Assembly (NCBI GenBank): GCA_002633005.1 | Contig: NMRA01000188.1 | Location: forward strand, 294,921 to 358,920 | DNA: 64,000 nucleotides | Direction of reading: 5' to 3' | Source: Phoronis australis | Taxonomy: Eukaryota; Phoronida; Phoronidae | Shown here: positions 34,801 through 43,426 of the stretch, one piece after another | Position numbering within the stretch: the stretch's first letter is position 1 | Layout of the letters: each line of letters opens with the position of its first letter | The notes under the pieces: model-generated | Seen by the model: the letters and a program-made list of their open reading frames with translations, nothing else | Database searches by the model: none | Told to the model about the DNA's origin: nothing | Position numbers and translations under genes: made by a program

Positions 34801-37420
34801 ACACTAGCCGCGAAGTGCGGTCTTGCCGTGAAGAGAAATCAAACGGAATTTACAGTCTTACACGAATGCGGTAGAATACCAGATCATTGCTGTCTAATTT
34901 TTATCTTCCATTTCAGAAGTTCCATCGTCCTCATGACGTTGCAGTGGACAAACTTGGAAGGAATGTTTATGTTGCTGAAATTGGCCCAAACAAAGTGTGG
35001 AGGTTCAAAACAGTGAAGGATGACATAACTATAGGTAATATGGGTTCACCAAGCAGACTATGTGTGGTTTCATTCTCTTTTTTCTCCAGGTTGCTGGAAC
35101 AAAATTCCACTCTCAAAACTAGTGTCCCAGATTATCATCCAGGTGTTTTTGTTAAGGTAGGATGCGTTGGAGATGTTTATAGGAAATTTCACCAACAGAA
35201 CAATTTCAGCAGGAACTTAAACTACAAAATTCCCCCAACAACTTTGTCAGGGTTCATGGTTCACTGTAAGAATGTTTCTTATGGAGCAGTTATAACAATT
35301 GCAGAAACATTCAAGGAAGTTTTCTGACGGCATATCAATGAGATGTCCTTTAGGTTATGCGTAAGCCTGGAAAATGTCAAATTTGGGTAACTCCATCAGG
35401 CTATATCACAGAAATGGCTGGTCAACTTAACCATGAAACTTCCAGTTTCTATGATTCACACACAGTGTTCCAAAAGTTGAGTAAGAATTTTAAGTGTATC
35501 GTTATTTGCATTTTATAAGAAGCTTGGTACTTTTATGAAAAAATCCGAAGTTCCATAAGATTAAAACAAACATTTTTAACTAGCGTTTTTGAGATTTCAT
35601 CGTGAGTATTCTGTCATCAAATTTTGTCATGTTGTAGATTCAGATATCCCAGGATTGTTTTACATGACAGCATCTTTCTCCTTGTCAAGATTTACTTGTG
35701 GCAGAATGCTAGGACGTCTAAAATTCAATTTTACAATCACGCTTTCTCCTTTCACAAAATATGCTTTTACTGAGTTCAACTGTCTAGTTTTTTTGTTCTT
35801 CATGTTGGTAACTATATGCCAACTCAATGCAAGGACTTTCTAATGAGTGTCACTTAACCCTGTCATAATGTTCTGAATTGACACGTTCAAATACTGTTGA
35901 GTGGCTGCTGTCATACACTCTGTAGTTGTCATGTACCTTTATCATACACTCTACATTGTAGTTGCCACCAAGAAGGAGGAGCTGGACGGAAAACCTGGCA
36001 TCTCAATGGACGCTGAAGACTCACCTGACAACGGTGATGAGATCGTGGACCAAGGGGGCATACCGGCATACATCATTGGCTGTGCTCTGATTGTACCTGT
36101 TGTTCTAATTGTCATTGTATTAGTCATTCTTCGACTGAAGCGAGCTGGTGAGTTGGTGGCGTTACATGGTTTTCTTGCAAAGGGTTCATTAATCTCATTT
36201 TTATGAGAGTTTATTCATCGGGGTTGTTCTCATTATTGTCGCACCCTTTTACACCAAGAATACTGTGATAACAGACAATTAATATTATACTCACTGAGCA
36301 CGCGGGCAAACACAGAATTTAAAATCAAATGTCACATTTCCCTGTCCACGCCTCTATACTACACACTGTCTCCTACAGGTGCTGAGTATTGCAGTGACTT
36401 AGGATAGTATATGCACTGGCTGAATACTAGGAATAGTCTGATATTTTTTTCTCTCCACTCTTAGAACCTCTGTTGACAACCTATCAAACTACATGCTAGG
36501 AGTTTTTCAACAATACATTTTTGGGGTGTAAAATCACGTTACTGTGTTTCACAGAAAGAAGTGGCATTTGGTTTGTGAGTGTTCTCTATGATAAATGAGA
36601 AGTTTGATGCCTACTACTAGCAGGTGTGTTGACGTGACTTTTGAAAAACTCCTCGTATTTGCATAGCTAAGTTTGTGTGTGTAACTTTATTAGTTTTCAT
36701 TTTTTCTATAATAATTCATTTGTGTAATGTTTACCTGTTTCCCATAATACTTTTTCGTTAATTTAAAAAGTCCAATCCAATGCTTTGTGTTGCTGACAGC
36801 GTACGTTGTACTTGCCAATCGTTCCACTCTTGGCGGACTTGACTATCTCACTTTTTGAAATGTTTTCCTGCCAGCCCGCCACACCGTCACAATGTGCCTC
36901 TTTAACACCCGATGAGAATATCACATGATCATGTACTATCATTGTAATTCTCTAGTGTGTCATGTGACGCACTCTCAAGCATCTGCTTGAGTATTCACAG
37001 TTACGTTGTTTTTGTTGGCAACAAAAATAGAATCTTAGGAATATTACGAGACCGAATTTGATGAGAGGAAAGTGATTAGCGTTAATTCAGTTTTAGCTAC
37101 GGAGTGAAATACAGCTTCAACCAATCACACTGTATGATTGAGTACATAAATTTAGTGCTATGCAATTGGTCAATTTTGGTGTAGAGAGTGGACCTTGGGG
37201 CCCAAGTCTGTAACAAAACGATTTGATTCCATGTGTTTTCACCTCAGGCAAGTTCAACGTTTGGACAGTGAACAAGTATGATGAGAGGCGTGGCTTCAGC
37301 ATTGGCAAGCTCTTCAACCGTCATCATGGCTTTGACCCACTCAACACAGAGGAACTGGAGCACTTGACAGACAGCGATGGGGAGGAGATTGAAGAGTTCA
37401 GCAGCCAGAGAAAGCTATGA
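10648..37420 (+). CDS. PAM: Peptidylglycine alpha-amidating monooxygenase (bifunctional PHM-PAL), whole gene
   Basis: Coding exons: 10648-10827, 15860-16002, 18068-18156 (or 18692-18771), 19328-19405, 20738-20789, 22922-22989, 24063-24146, 24803-24930, 25564-25616, 25895-26946, 30224-30353, 31659-31845, 32241-32466, 33123-33320, 34055-34155, 34917-35034, 35962-36147, 37248-37420. All introns are GT-AG and all phases agree, giving 3246 nt or 1081 residues. PHM (about 45-320) keeps the copper ligands His91, His92, His157, His227, His229 and Met299. PAL (about 649-962) keeps the zinc histidines His729, His837 and His929, with Arg678, Tyr796 and Arg853. A transmembrane helix (about 996-1019) and a 62-residue tail follow. 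PHM hydroxylates peptidyl-glycine with copper, oxygen and ascorbate; PAL then releases the amidated peptide and glyoxylate in secretory granules. The His/Gly-rich linker (about 325-640) is unlike any PAM I know. Residue numbers use the exon 3a form. Confidence 0.96.
12011..12681. repeat. Dispersed element with GGCGGATTTAG ends, copy A (PAM intron 1)
   Basis: Starts gggcggatttaga (12011) and ends ctaaatccgcc (12681), which are inverted with respect to each other. It is richer in G and C than the intron around it. The left 120 bases match the right 110 bases of the 50.9-51.3 kb element in opposite orientation, including cagattccatttgg and the gacgggcaaaatcctgg stretch. The shape fits a non-autonomous DNA element or foldback; no transposase is present. 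Open frames across it (12332-12774) are repeat-derived. Confidence 0.55.
15860..16002 (+). CDS. PAM: PAM exon 2: PHM, first copper-site histidine pair
   Basis: Acceptor gcttcacag, donor gtaaga. It enters in phase 0 and leaves two bases of a Trp codon. Residues 61-108 include Cys66, the TAHHM motif with copper ligands His91 and His92, and Cys98 in LFGC. These match the vertebrate YFCMS...HHMLLFGC region. Confidence 0.94.
17117..17396. repeat. Minisatellite, about six units of 48-54 bp (PAM intron 2)
   Basis: Two identical 51-base units (17117-17167, 17168-17218) are followed by four diverged units (17219-17396) that share the core gagcctgacctt...cacataaaatgacac. The identical pair at one edge suggests recent expansion there. 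Confidence 0.8.
18068..18156 (+). CDS. PAM: PAM exon 3a: PHM core, first member of an alternative exon pair
   Basis: Acceptor tttgtttccag, donor gtaaac. It adds one base to finish Trp108, then 29 codons plus one base. The product has two cysteines five residues apart (Cys110 and Cys116), then [17 protein letters not shown], matching the vertebrate WFC...C...ILYAWARNAP.RLP segment. It lies between the His91/92 and His157 copper ligands. A second exon with the same borders and phases lies 535 bases downstream. Confidence 0.93.
18692..18771 (+). CDS. PAM: PAM exon 3b: PHM core, second member of an alternative exon pair
   Basis: Acceptor tgccttttcag, donor gtaacg. It enters and leaves in the same phases as exon 3a: one base, then 26 codons, then one base. 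The product has cysteines three residues apart, then [18 protein letters not shown], clearly homologous to exon 3a and to vertebrate PHM. It has no stop in frame and good splice sites, so it looks functional. Using both exons (169 nt) or neither breaks the frame, so each mRNA must take exactly one. Confidence 0.9.
19328..19405 (+). CDS. PAM: PAM exon 4: PHM, third CuH ligand
   Basis: Acceptor attccag, donor GTAAGT. Residues 139-163 contain VGFHIG and VLQVHYA, where His157 corresponds to vertebrate His172. Enters and leaves in phase 1. Confidence 0.93.
20320..20668. repeat. 27-bp pyrimidine-rich minisatellite with a gap (PAM intron 4)
   Basis: About a dozen units of the form ccctgacatttttcttccac plus a variable seven bases, with a single n at 20543. 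The text on both sides of the n repeats, so the unit number is uncertain. All reading frames stay open across it because 27 is a multiple of three; the predicted proteins (99-166 codons on both strands) are therefore artefacts. It ends about 70 bases before the exon 5 acceptor. Confidence 0.85.
20738..20789 (+). CDS. PAM: PAM exon 5: PHM, SGV strand
   Basis: A 52-base exon just downstream of a polypyrimidine-rich minisatellite; acceptor cattacag, donor gtgagt. It encodes [15 protein letters not shown] (166-180), matching the vertebrate KDCSGVSLHLT strand. The vertebrate Cys in this strand is His170 here. Confidence 0.88.
22922..22989 (+). CDS. PAM: PAM exon 6: PHM, inter-domain strand
   Basis: Acceptor ttttcattcag, donor gtaggt. 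Encodes [11 protein letters not shown]...TIPGQTK (182-203), which aligns with the vertebrate PLIAGMYLMM...IPAGEK segment at the start of the second PHM domain. Phases agree with both neighbours. Confidence 0.92.
24063..24146 (+). CDS. PAM: PAM exon 7: PHM, CuM His-x-His motif
   Basis: Acceptor gattgacag, donor gtaatt. Contains DISC (Cys211) and FRTHAHTLG, with the copper ligands His227 and His229 matching vertebrate His242 and His244. Confidence 0.95.
   Translation: MSMAISPAHFLAVPLYTRLPSGHMPTR
24803..24930 (+). CDS. PAM: PAM exon 8: PHM catalytic domain 2
   Basis: Acceptor ctcgctag, donor GTATGT, ends in phase 0. Encodes VVITGYQF...[17 protein letters not shown], matching the vertebrate VVSGYRV...[11 protein letters not shown] strand. 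The next intron starts with an array of 46-base tandem repeats. Confidence 0.94.
25004..25243. repeat. 46-bp tandem repeat, about five copies (PAM intron 8)
   Basis: Units of the form tggttgtcttggaaatgact plus 26 more bases repeat head to tail with almost no differences (one aatgtaat changed to aatgtact). The array begins about 75 bases after the exon 8 donor. Confidence 0.85.
25564..25616 (+). CDS. PAM: PAM exon 9: PHM, AARC strand
   Basis: A 53-base exon with acceptor aacttttag and donor [14 protein letters not shown] matches the vertebrate AARCVFTG; Cys278 should pair with Cys300 in exon 10. Confidence 0.92.
25895..26946 (+). CDS. PAM: PAM exon 10: end of PHM plus long His/Gly-rich linker
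   Basis: Acceptor gtttccag. The first residues carry [14 protein letters not shown], with copper ligand Met299 and Cys300, then Cys319, ending PHM. From about residue 325 the exon encodes a low-complexity, very hydrophilic linker: six His (346-351), Gly runs, a basic cluster RIKRR (397-401) that fits a furin-type cleavage site, Tyr/Arg/Asp-rich stretches, acidic runs, and Gly/Ser repeats near the end. The donor at 26947 (GTAAGT) joins in phase 1 to the first PAL exon. Read through, the frame stops at 26979-26981, adding about 11 residues. At 1052 nt this one exon is a third of the coding sequence. No fold is expected in the linker. Confidence 0.92.
26947..27396 (+). other. Read-through extension of PAM exon 10 with stop and AATAAA signal
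   Basis: If the exon 10 donor is not used, the frame runs to TGA at 26979-26981. A poly(A)-signal hexamer AATAAA lies at 27391-27396. This would give a soluble PHM protein without PAL or membrane anchor. Vertebrate PAM is known to make truncated soluble forms by alternative splicing. Use of this end here is inference; AATAAA is common in AT-rich DNA. Confidence 0.35.
27397..30223 (+). other. PAM intron 10, no further feature
   Basis: AT-rich intron separating the PHM half from the PAL half. It holds short open frames and an 11-base direct repeat (taattattagt, three copies near 28970). No coding exon with PAM similarity or a conserved domain was seen. Confidence 0.5.
30224..30353 (+). CDS. 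PAM: PAM exon 11: start of PAL lyase
   Basis: Acceptor ttctcctcag, donor GTAAGT. Encodes [16 protein letters not shown]... and [12 protein letters not shown], matching the vertebrate PAL start and FHRG...VWDG. Arg678 corresponds to the PAL substrate-binding arginine (Arg533 in rat numbering). Confidence 0.94.
31659..31845 (+). CDS. PAM: PAM exon 12: PAL, first zinc histidine
   Basis: Acceptor tttttcctag, donor gtaaat, ends in phase 0. Contains [11 protein letters not shown] with zinc ligand His729 and [10 protein letters not shown], a beta-propeller blade of NHL type. Confidence 0.95.
32241..32466 (+). CDS. PAM: PAM exon 13: PAL, catalytic tyrosine
   Basis: Acceptor ctctgtccag, donor GTAAGT. 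Contains [11 protein letters not shown] and [15 protein letters not shown]. Tyr796 matches the catalytic tyrosine (Tyr654 in rat), and Cys777 and Cys797 match a known PAL disulfide. Ends with ITQWG. Confidence 0.95.
33123..33320 (+). CDS. PAM: PAM exon 14: PAL, second zinc histidine
   Basis: Acceptor gttttccag, donor gtaagg. Contains [10 protein letters not shown] (His837, zinc ligand) and [14 protein letters not shown] with Arg853 and the Cys849/Cys860 pair, all as in vertebrate PAL. Confidence 0.95.
34055..34155 (+). CDS. PAM: PAM exon 15: PAL propeller blade
   Basis: Acceptor gttttgcag, donor gtaatg. Encodes [18 protein letters not shown] and [11 protein letters not shown], matching vertebrate VQGFVMNFSNGEIIDIFKP. 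The intron that follows contains an assembly gap. Confidence 0.92.
34360..34710. repeat. C-rich 13-bp satellite with a 214-n assembly gap (PAM intron 15)
   Basis: Repeats of accttcccacccc-like units on both sides of n at 34425-34638. The gap lies inside the satellite and within an intron, so no PAM coding sequence is lost. Open frames running through the n block are not genes. Confidence 0.85.
34917..35034 (+). CDS. PAM: PAM exon 16: PAL, third zinc histidine
   Basis: Acceptor ttccatttcag, donor gtaata. Contains [10 protein letters not shown] with zinc ligand His929 and Asp930, then [14 protein letters not shown]. Vertebrate PAL has MPHD at this site; here the residue two before His is Arg (927) in place of Met. 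Confidence 0.93.
35962..36147 (+). CDS. PAM: PAM exon 17: stalk and transmembrane segment
   Basis: Acceptor ctacattgtag, donor gtgagt. An acidic stalk (964-995) is followed by a hydrophobic helix at about 996-1019 and then the stop-transfer RLKR. This anchors the enzyme as a type I membrane protein in secretory granules. Confidence 0.92.
37248..37420 (+). CDS. PAM: PAM exon 18: cytosolic tail and stop
   Basis: Acceptor tttcacctcag; stop TGA at 37418-37420. The tail (1026-1081) includes GFDPLNTEE and an acidic [10 protein letters not shown] cluster. These resemble the vertebrate trafficking region KGFDRLSTEGSDQE and its acidic phosphorylated cluster, so endosomal sorting signals are probably conserved. 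The total tail is about 62 residues, shorter than the vertebrate one. Confidence 0.92.
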
Positions 37421-37493
37421 GGGCGGGGCCAGAACTGTGGTTGGTCACGCCCAGTTTTGTTGTACTATGTTGCAACATAAGATTGACTGTGCG

Positions 37494-37499
37494 ATTAAA
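37494..37499 (+). terminator. Candidate PAM poly(A) signal ATTAAA
   Basis: The variant hexamer ATTAAA lies 74 bases after the stop codon. Another ATTAAA is present near 37663. No canonical AATAAA was seen in the first few hundred bases, so the true 3' end is not fixed. Confidence 0.25.
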
Positions 37500-38857
37500 A
37501 ATTTGCACAAATTCTCAGTATTGTCCCACCTTATTAAACTTCAGCTGATTTTTTAAAAATTTCATTTGTTTGCAACAAGTATTGCTATTTTTCTCAACAT
37601 TATCGTAATTCAGCTGAAATAAGTGAATGCTAGGCAGCAATGTAGAATTGAAATATTTTATATTAAAGCGAAGTGGTGCTTAAGGGCTGTTAATTCACTC
37701 AATTCATTCATACGCTTCACGTTTTAGACAAAACTTTGTTTTACTATCAGTGTTAAAGGGTGCATTTTTATTGTTGGCACCTAACTGTTGTGCAAGCCAT
37801 GATATTCTACAAAATTAATGTAATTTGAAACCACATTGATGGTCGATGCCCTTCTGTGTTGATGGCTATATGGCCTCTGCAACAGACTTTTGTTTCTCAT
37901 TGTGTGCTTAAAAATGATGTGCAATTATGGATTTATTTTTGTAGGTTTCGACTAATTTTTGAAAAAATACAATTATTATTAGAATTATTACGTGTCCCAC
38001 AGTTAAATTTTTGTGAGCATTCAATTTCAGGTTGTTGTGCCTGCCATTATTTATAAGGCCCTCATCTGGGTCTAGTGTGTAATCTCTGCACTCGGAAATC
38101 GACTCGAAAGTTGCCACGCTTTGAGCAAACTTACAAGCTTTTACTCTAATTTTGTGGCGTCATTGGTTACGTTTCGAGACTTGAATGGAGTTCACAGAGA
38201 CCCTATTCCTTTATCTACCATGCTTGTTGTTTTGGAAACTACAAAGCACACTCTGTTGGTGACCTCTGAAATAGGGCAAGTTACATGTAGTCCTTCCTGT
38301 GTTCTGTGTTTATACGCAGGATATTTTGGCTTAGTTGCTTCTTTCTTATTTTATTTTTCTTTGAGAGGTTATTGACCCAGCCGAAACAGATATCACTGTA
38401 TTTGTCACAGTGGAATTGACCTAGACAGCATTCCATCTGTAAGAGATACGACTTAAAAATGTCATCACTGGAATTCAGAAATTGAGAGTGCTGGTCAAAT
38501 CCTCAAAATGCTGGTTGAAAATTTGACTACCACGCTGCCATGGATCCCAGGTGAGAGCCCTGATTTGTTGAGAGGTCAAACAAGAGAGACTGGAGGGACC
38601 ACTACAGCTTCAGAATCTTCGCTTGTTGGAAATTGCCGCTTTTCATATAGGTTAACCGTTCACCGTACTGATCAGAATAGTAGCTTTGCACTCAGATTTC
38701 TATTCCTTGTGTTCGTGCTCTCTAAGAAGAGTAGGCAATATTGTTGACCTGTTCTGTAACTTGAAATTTGTTTGCATTAACCTGTAGCTTTTATGGCATG
38801 GGCAAACTTGAAAGGTTGGCTTTTTGACAAGGCTCTTTTTTCGATGGTAACTGATTT

Positions 38858-39033
38858 AGGTATTGTATTCACTATTATCCAAGCAATAGAGCAGGCATAA
38901 AAGTTGAATATGTCCTCATAATTCTCGCTTCAGATTAACTTGGGTTTAGGCATTGTATTCACTATTATCCAAGCAATAGAGACCTACAGGCATAAAAGTT
39001 GAACGTGTCCTCATAATTCTCGCTTCAGATTAA
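38858..39033. repeat. Direct tandem duplication of about 85-90 bp
   Basis: Two copies (38858-38940 and 38948-39033) share attgtattcactattatcc and tcctcataattctcgcttc and differ by a few bases and a short insertion (acct). It lies in the intergenic region downstream of PAM. Confidence 0.75.
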
Positions 39034-41175
39034 CGTGTCCTTGTGCTTTTGTTTGAAAATTTTGAGATCTGATTAAATTGCCAGTCGGTGATTTGCTTAA
39101 GGTACATGTATGACGTGTTCACTATTTATTGGTTTTACCAACAACTGTATTGTATTAGGAATTAATTTAACTTCACTTTGGCAAAGTTTGAAGTGTGCGC
39201 TGAACCAAAATAATCTAACTGTGTATCAGTGGTAACATTTAGATCTTAGTCTTGTCGTTATTTCCAGGCGAACCTACAGTGTATGCCAAGGGTCGATGCT
39301 CAAATCATCAATGCCTTGTTTCATACAGATAGCCAGAGTGTGTGGAATTTGTCCCTAATTTATACCTCCGATATCTTGGTCACCTTTTGAAGAGACCTGT
39401 TGGTTACTTGGTATGTGGTGACTCTTTACACTGCAAAATTGCAGCCGATGTAACTTTGGTGGTTTTGCCAAGTTGAAATGCATTTGGTTGTTCAAGAACA
39501 GAGCCTACTGTTCTGTTACCACTGCGGTGACATCACAGATTATACGTGAAATAAAAGATCTTGATAAACGCTTTAATGAGTTATATTTATACAATCATAA
39601 TTTGGCAGTCAAGTTTTTCATCAGTGATGGCAGTGAAAGGTATACACAAAAATTGCCAGTAGTAGCAGTAACACTATCTAGTAATGATGAAGGATTAAAT
39701 TAACCCAGATATAATTCATTGTATCGAAGATTTCGTAATAAACATTATAAAAAAAGGATTAAATTCCTTTACAAAGTCACAGTGGCTATAAACCTGCATG
39801 ACAATCGTCACAACTACCAGTTCTTTTTTTAAGACCAAAAATCACTTGTCATCTGAGTAGAACAAAATGAGATCAATTTTATGGGTAAGCGGACTAAATC
39901 ATTATTTAGTGTTTTTCGATGTAACGCGGATTTATTGATCTTTCATTGCTCAGTACAGGTGAACATAACCAGCAGAAAAGTTATTAGCTGCGGTTTTTTT
40001 CCGAAGGATGAACAGCCATTGCTTCAACTGCCAGTAAATGCTGGAGGAAAACTCGTGCTAATACCACTTAGCCATCTGATGTTGATAGCCTGTTGTGAGA
40101 TAACTTTAGTAGCACGCCCTGTGTCTATGGCACGATAAAGGATCATCAGAGCAATGTCCCAGAGCTTAATTCTAGTAAACGGGCTCAGTAACATTGTGTC
40201 GTAAGCACACGTCATTGTTTCAGTTTGTTCAGAATAATATGCAATTTAAATTCTGATTTTAGCACAATGACTATGCAGACTGCAATGGCCAAAAGTAATG
40301 TTCTGCCAACCTCGCCATTCTGTCAAGCATGGCAATCTAACTTATCTTTCGTCAATGTTCGTCCCTCTTCACCGTCGTAATTTTAAATTGCTTGCAAAAC
40401 TACGGTTGTTCTCCTCATGGGAGACGGCGGTCTTGTACCTTACGTTAATTTGCCCGCCGTCCGCCTGGTCTGTCGTCTGTCATTTCCATGGTTTAGAACT
40501 ATTCATGCCCAAGACTGCCCAAGATGACGCTGCACCCAGTTTCCAATTCATTATATCATTAGTGCTTCAAAGAGTGCGTGGCCTGTGGCAAATTGAGGAT
40601 TGCAACATCAGTTGGTGGTCTAACAATGCTCCTTCTGTTTCATTTGTATGCGCCCATTATGGCGTCATTCCTGTCCGTCCGTGTGGCGTCCGCTGGTTGT
40701 ATCTCAAAAGCATTTTAAAATTCATGAAATTTTGCATGAAATGTCACATTTCTTTTTAGTCGAACGGGAAAATAGTGCTATGTTGCATGGAAATTATTTT
40801 TAGAATATGATATGTCAGTGTCACCTTATGTCAAAAAGCGAGGCATTTTGATGGTGTGGTGAGATGGCGGGAAGAAGTTCAAAAACTGGGATAGTCCGCA
40901 AACAGCGGGACAACTGTTAAGTACAATGAAAGTCAGCAACACAAAGAACTGGATTGGATTGTTTTACGAGCTAAACTTTTCATTTTTTGAATTTTATTTC
41001 ATACAACATATAACATTCATTGCTCAGACCGAATTGAATTAGCAAAAAAGTACCCGAGCAACAGATAAACATCTCACAAATAATTTAAAACTGCATTACG
41101 GTAAAGACACTCAAAATTAATTCCAATAGAAAAAATTCATTCTTGGACGAATCTCGCGAAACATCATTTTTGTGG

Positions 41176-42134
41176 TGTCCGAATTAGGCGGACCTCCAAA
41201 TTTGGATTTCCGCTCGTGTCCGAATTTCGTGGGTGTACATTATTTCGATGAGCGGTCGTAGTATCAACATTGCTGGCTCGGTCATTTGATAGCAGTATAA
41301 TTGCTGGTCAATGGGACTCAAACGGTCTGCGCCATTAATTTTTGAAAAACTGGCTTTCCCAATAAGAAATGTGGGTTGTCGACGCACAAAGAACGTCCCC
41401 GACAAGTGTTGGTTCTTCTTTTCAAAACTGCACTTTCTCAATATGGGAGAATTTAGCCACTGACAAGGGCATTTGCAAAGGCCAGGACATTTTTAAAATA
41501 AAAAGTTTCGTAAGCACCCAAGTTGGTGTCAGGTGTGCAAGTTCAATGTGACAGTCGGAAGTCGAACACCACGGTCTAATTAAACCAGAGCAAATGTCAA
41601 GCTACAACGAAAAGTTGCAGCCTTCAGTGTATTTCCCATTTGTATTTTCATCAGATATTTTCGTCATGCCGGACTCGGTGATTCTCTTCATAGATAAAGC
41701 GCCAAACACAAGATAAACGCAAGACAATCGAGTAACGGTCATGACATCGTCAAGAGAAGGTAAAAATTACAGAGCCCGTTATACCGATTCTCGGATTCAA
41801 TCCTTATAGAGTAGTAATCATCCATCGAACGCTTTATGATACGAGAGTTGCGTTGATCCGAAATTAGCGTTTTTAAAATGTTCCTTGTCCGAAAGTCGCG
41901 GGACAGAAATCCGATGTTTAGTATGACATTGTTCGAAATTCGAGGATCATTGAAAAACAGTTTTTGGACCTTGTACGAATTACGTGGACTATGAAAAACT
42001 CATTTCGGAAATATTTATTCTTGTCCCAAAATGGCGGGCCGTCCGAAAATCGCGCGACTTTACGTAATTTGTGCAAACCCAAACACGCACATACACTTTG
42101 CTACGCAAATACGAGTAGTTTTTCGAAAGTCGCG
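41176..42134. repeat. Cluster of a degenerate TCCGAA..TCGCG motif
   Basis: Related words occur at about 41176, 41217, 41856, 41886, 41931, 41972, 42041 and 42121: tccgaattaggcgg, tccgaatttcgtgg, tccgaaattagcg, tccgaaagtcgcgg, ttcgaaattcgagg, tacgaattacgtgg, tccgaaaatcgcgcg and ttcgaaagtcgcg. They share a CGAA(A)..TCG core and spacing is irregular. This could be an old degraded satellite or a binding-site cluster. Confidence 0.35.
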
Positions 42135-42442
42135 TAAATATACCAGCTAGCCGGGACTAAACTTATATTTGCAAAACACACTCAGAAACCAATTGTCGCT
42201 TTTCCGCCCCATAAATACAGTAACACGACTTATACACCCAACAATATTTTATTGAAAAACTCCGAACATGTACATGTAGTTTGATAAGTGTCCAAATTTG
42301 TTCTAAGACTGGAGATGAAAAAATACCACAGGCCAGCACTTGGTTGACTTCGCCGGTCGCATCGGGCCCATTGGCTAAGACATTTGATTGTTGGTACACA
42401 GGAATTTGTGATTTGCGATGACGGCCGCCCATGCACGGTGCG

Positions 42443-42579
42443 TTCAGTAGACGCTAGGACCTACGCTAGGACCTAGCCAAAAGCTAGTCAAGGTCACGTG
42501 CTCTTATTTAAAATACACGGCAATATCAAGCGTAATCTCGCAGAGTCTTGCTTTTAAGCTAGGTCCTAGCGTTACTGAA
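42443..42579. mobile_element. MITE-like element with inverted ends
   Basis: Left end ttcagta-(ga)-cgctaggaccta, right end taggtcctagcgttactgaa: the ends are inverted copies of about 20 bases. The left end holds a second copy of cgctaggaccta directly after the first. Total length is 137 bp with no coding capacity. A target-site duplication was not clear. Confidence 0.6.
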
Positions 42580-43217
42580 TGGGAGGCGAATGCAGCAGGC
42601 CGCTGTGAACTATTAGTCATATACATGTAGTTAGTAAAACCTCGCTGAGGTGCGTTGATGTTTCGAATCTTTCATGTGAAAAGTCTATACACGTCTTCAC
42701 TGAAACTTTCAAAAATTATTGACGTGATTATTCCGATTTCAAAAATAGTGTGGAATAGATGTACGAAAATGTAAATAATTAATTTTTGTAAAATTTAGCA
42801 ATAACACTCTAATTTCGACACCCGATTTAAAGTATCAGGCGTTCAAATTTAATTCTAAAATATCTTCTCTCTGGAAACTTTTGTTCACACAAATAAGTCT
42901 AGTTTGATTTTTCTTGCATTTTATTGAAAAAGTGTGAAAATCTGCTCCCAAATTTCACTTACAGTATGACATTAGATGGGGGTTATATGACATTACTCGA
43001 CACCTTGTGAATATGCCGTGGATAACTTTTGACAGGCATCGTGTGGTAATGTTTAAGGTAGCAAACACTCTTGAGAAATGTAATTAGGGAAATAATGGAA
43101 CGGAAGTTATTTTCATAGCTTCTTTTTCTGTAAGCTGAGTGTCGCGCGAATGTGCTATACTGAGAACCTTAGCGACTTCAAATATTATTCATTGAATGGA
43201 AACGCTGCAATTGTGAA

Positions 43218-43223
43218 TTTATT
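43218..43223 (-). terminator. Candidate poly(A) signal of the PAN/CASPR-like gene
   Basis: AATAAA on the minus strand about 200 bases past the stop codon. Position is suitable; there is no other support. Confidence 0.35.
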
Positions 43224-43426
43224 TATATTGTATTTTGAATTAGTTCCTGCTATTGTGTGTATGTGGGGATGTCGTAAATTACCAGGTGCCTATTTACTGG
43301 AAATAGATCATGCTGTTGTGTGAAAAAGCCTTTTACATATATAGTGTAAATCCAGTATCATCAGTGGACCTACATGCACCCAACTTAAAAAGCCCTTCAA
43401 CCATAACATTTAAGATGCCCCAACTG

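Larger units (their letters stand above)
37500..43396. other. Intergenic region between PAM and the PAN/CASPR-like gene
   Basis: No gene recognised. The open frame at 40298-40759 (153 codons) has no domain and atypical composition. Separate entries cover the duplication at 38.9 kb, the motif cluster at 41.2-42.1 kb and the MITE-like element at 42.4 kb. Confidence 0.5.

Noticed and set aside
40298-40759. 153-codon frame
   Set aside because: No domain, no splice partners, and no composition bias typical of the real exons here.
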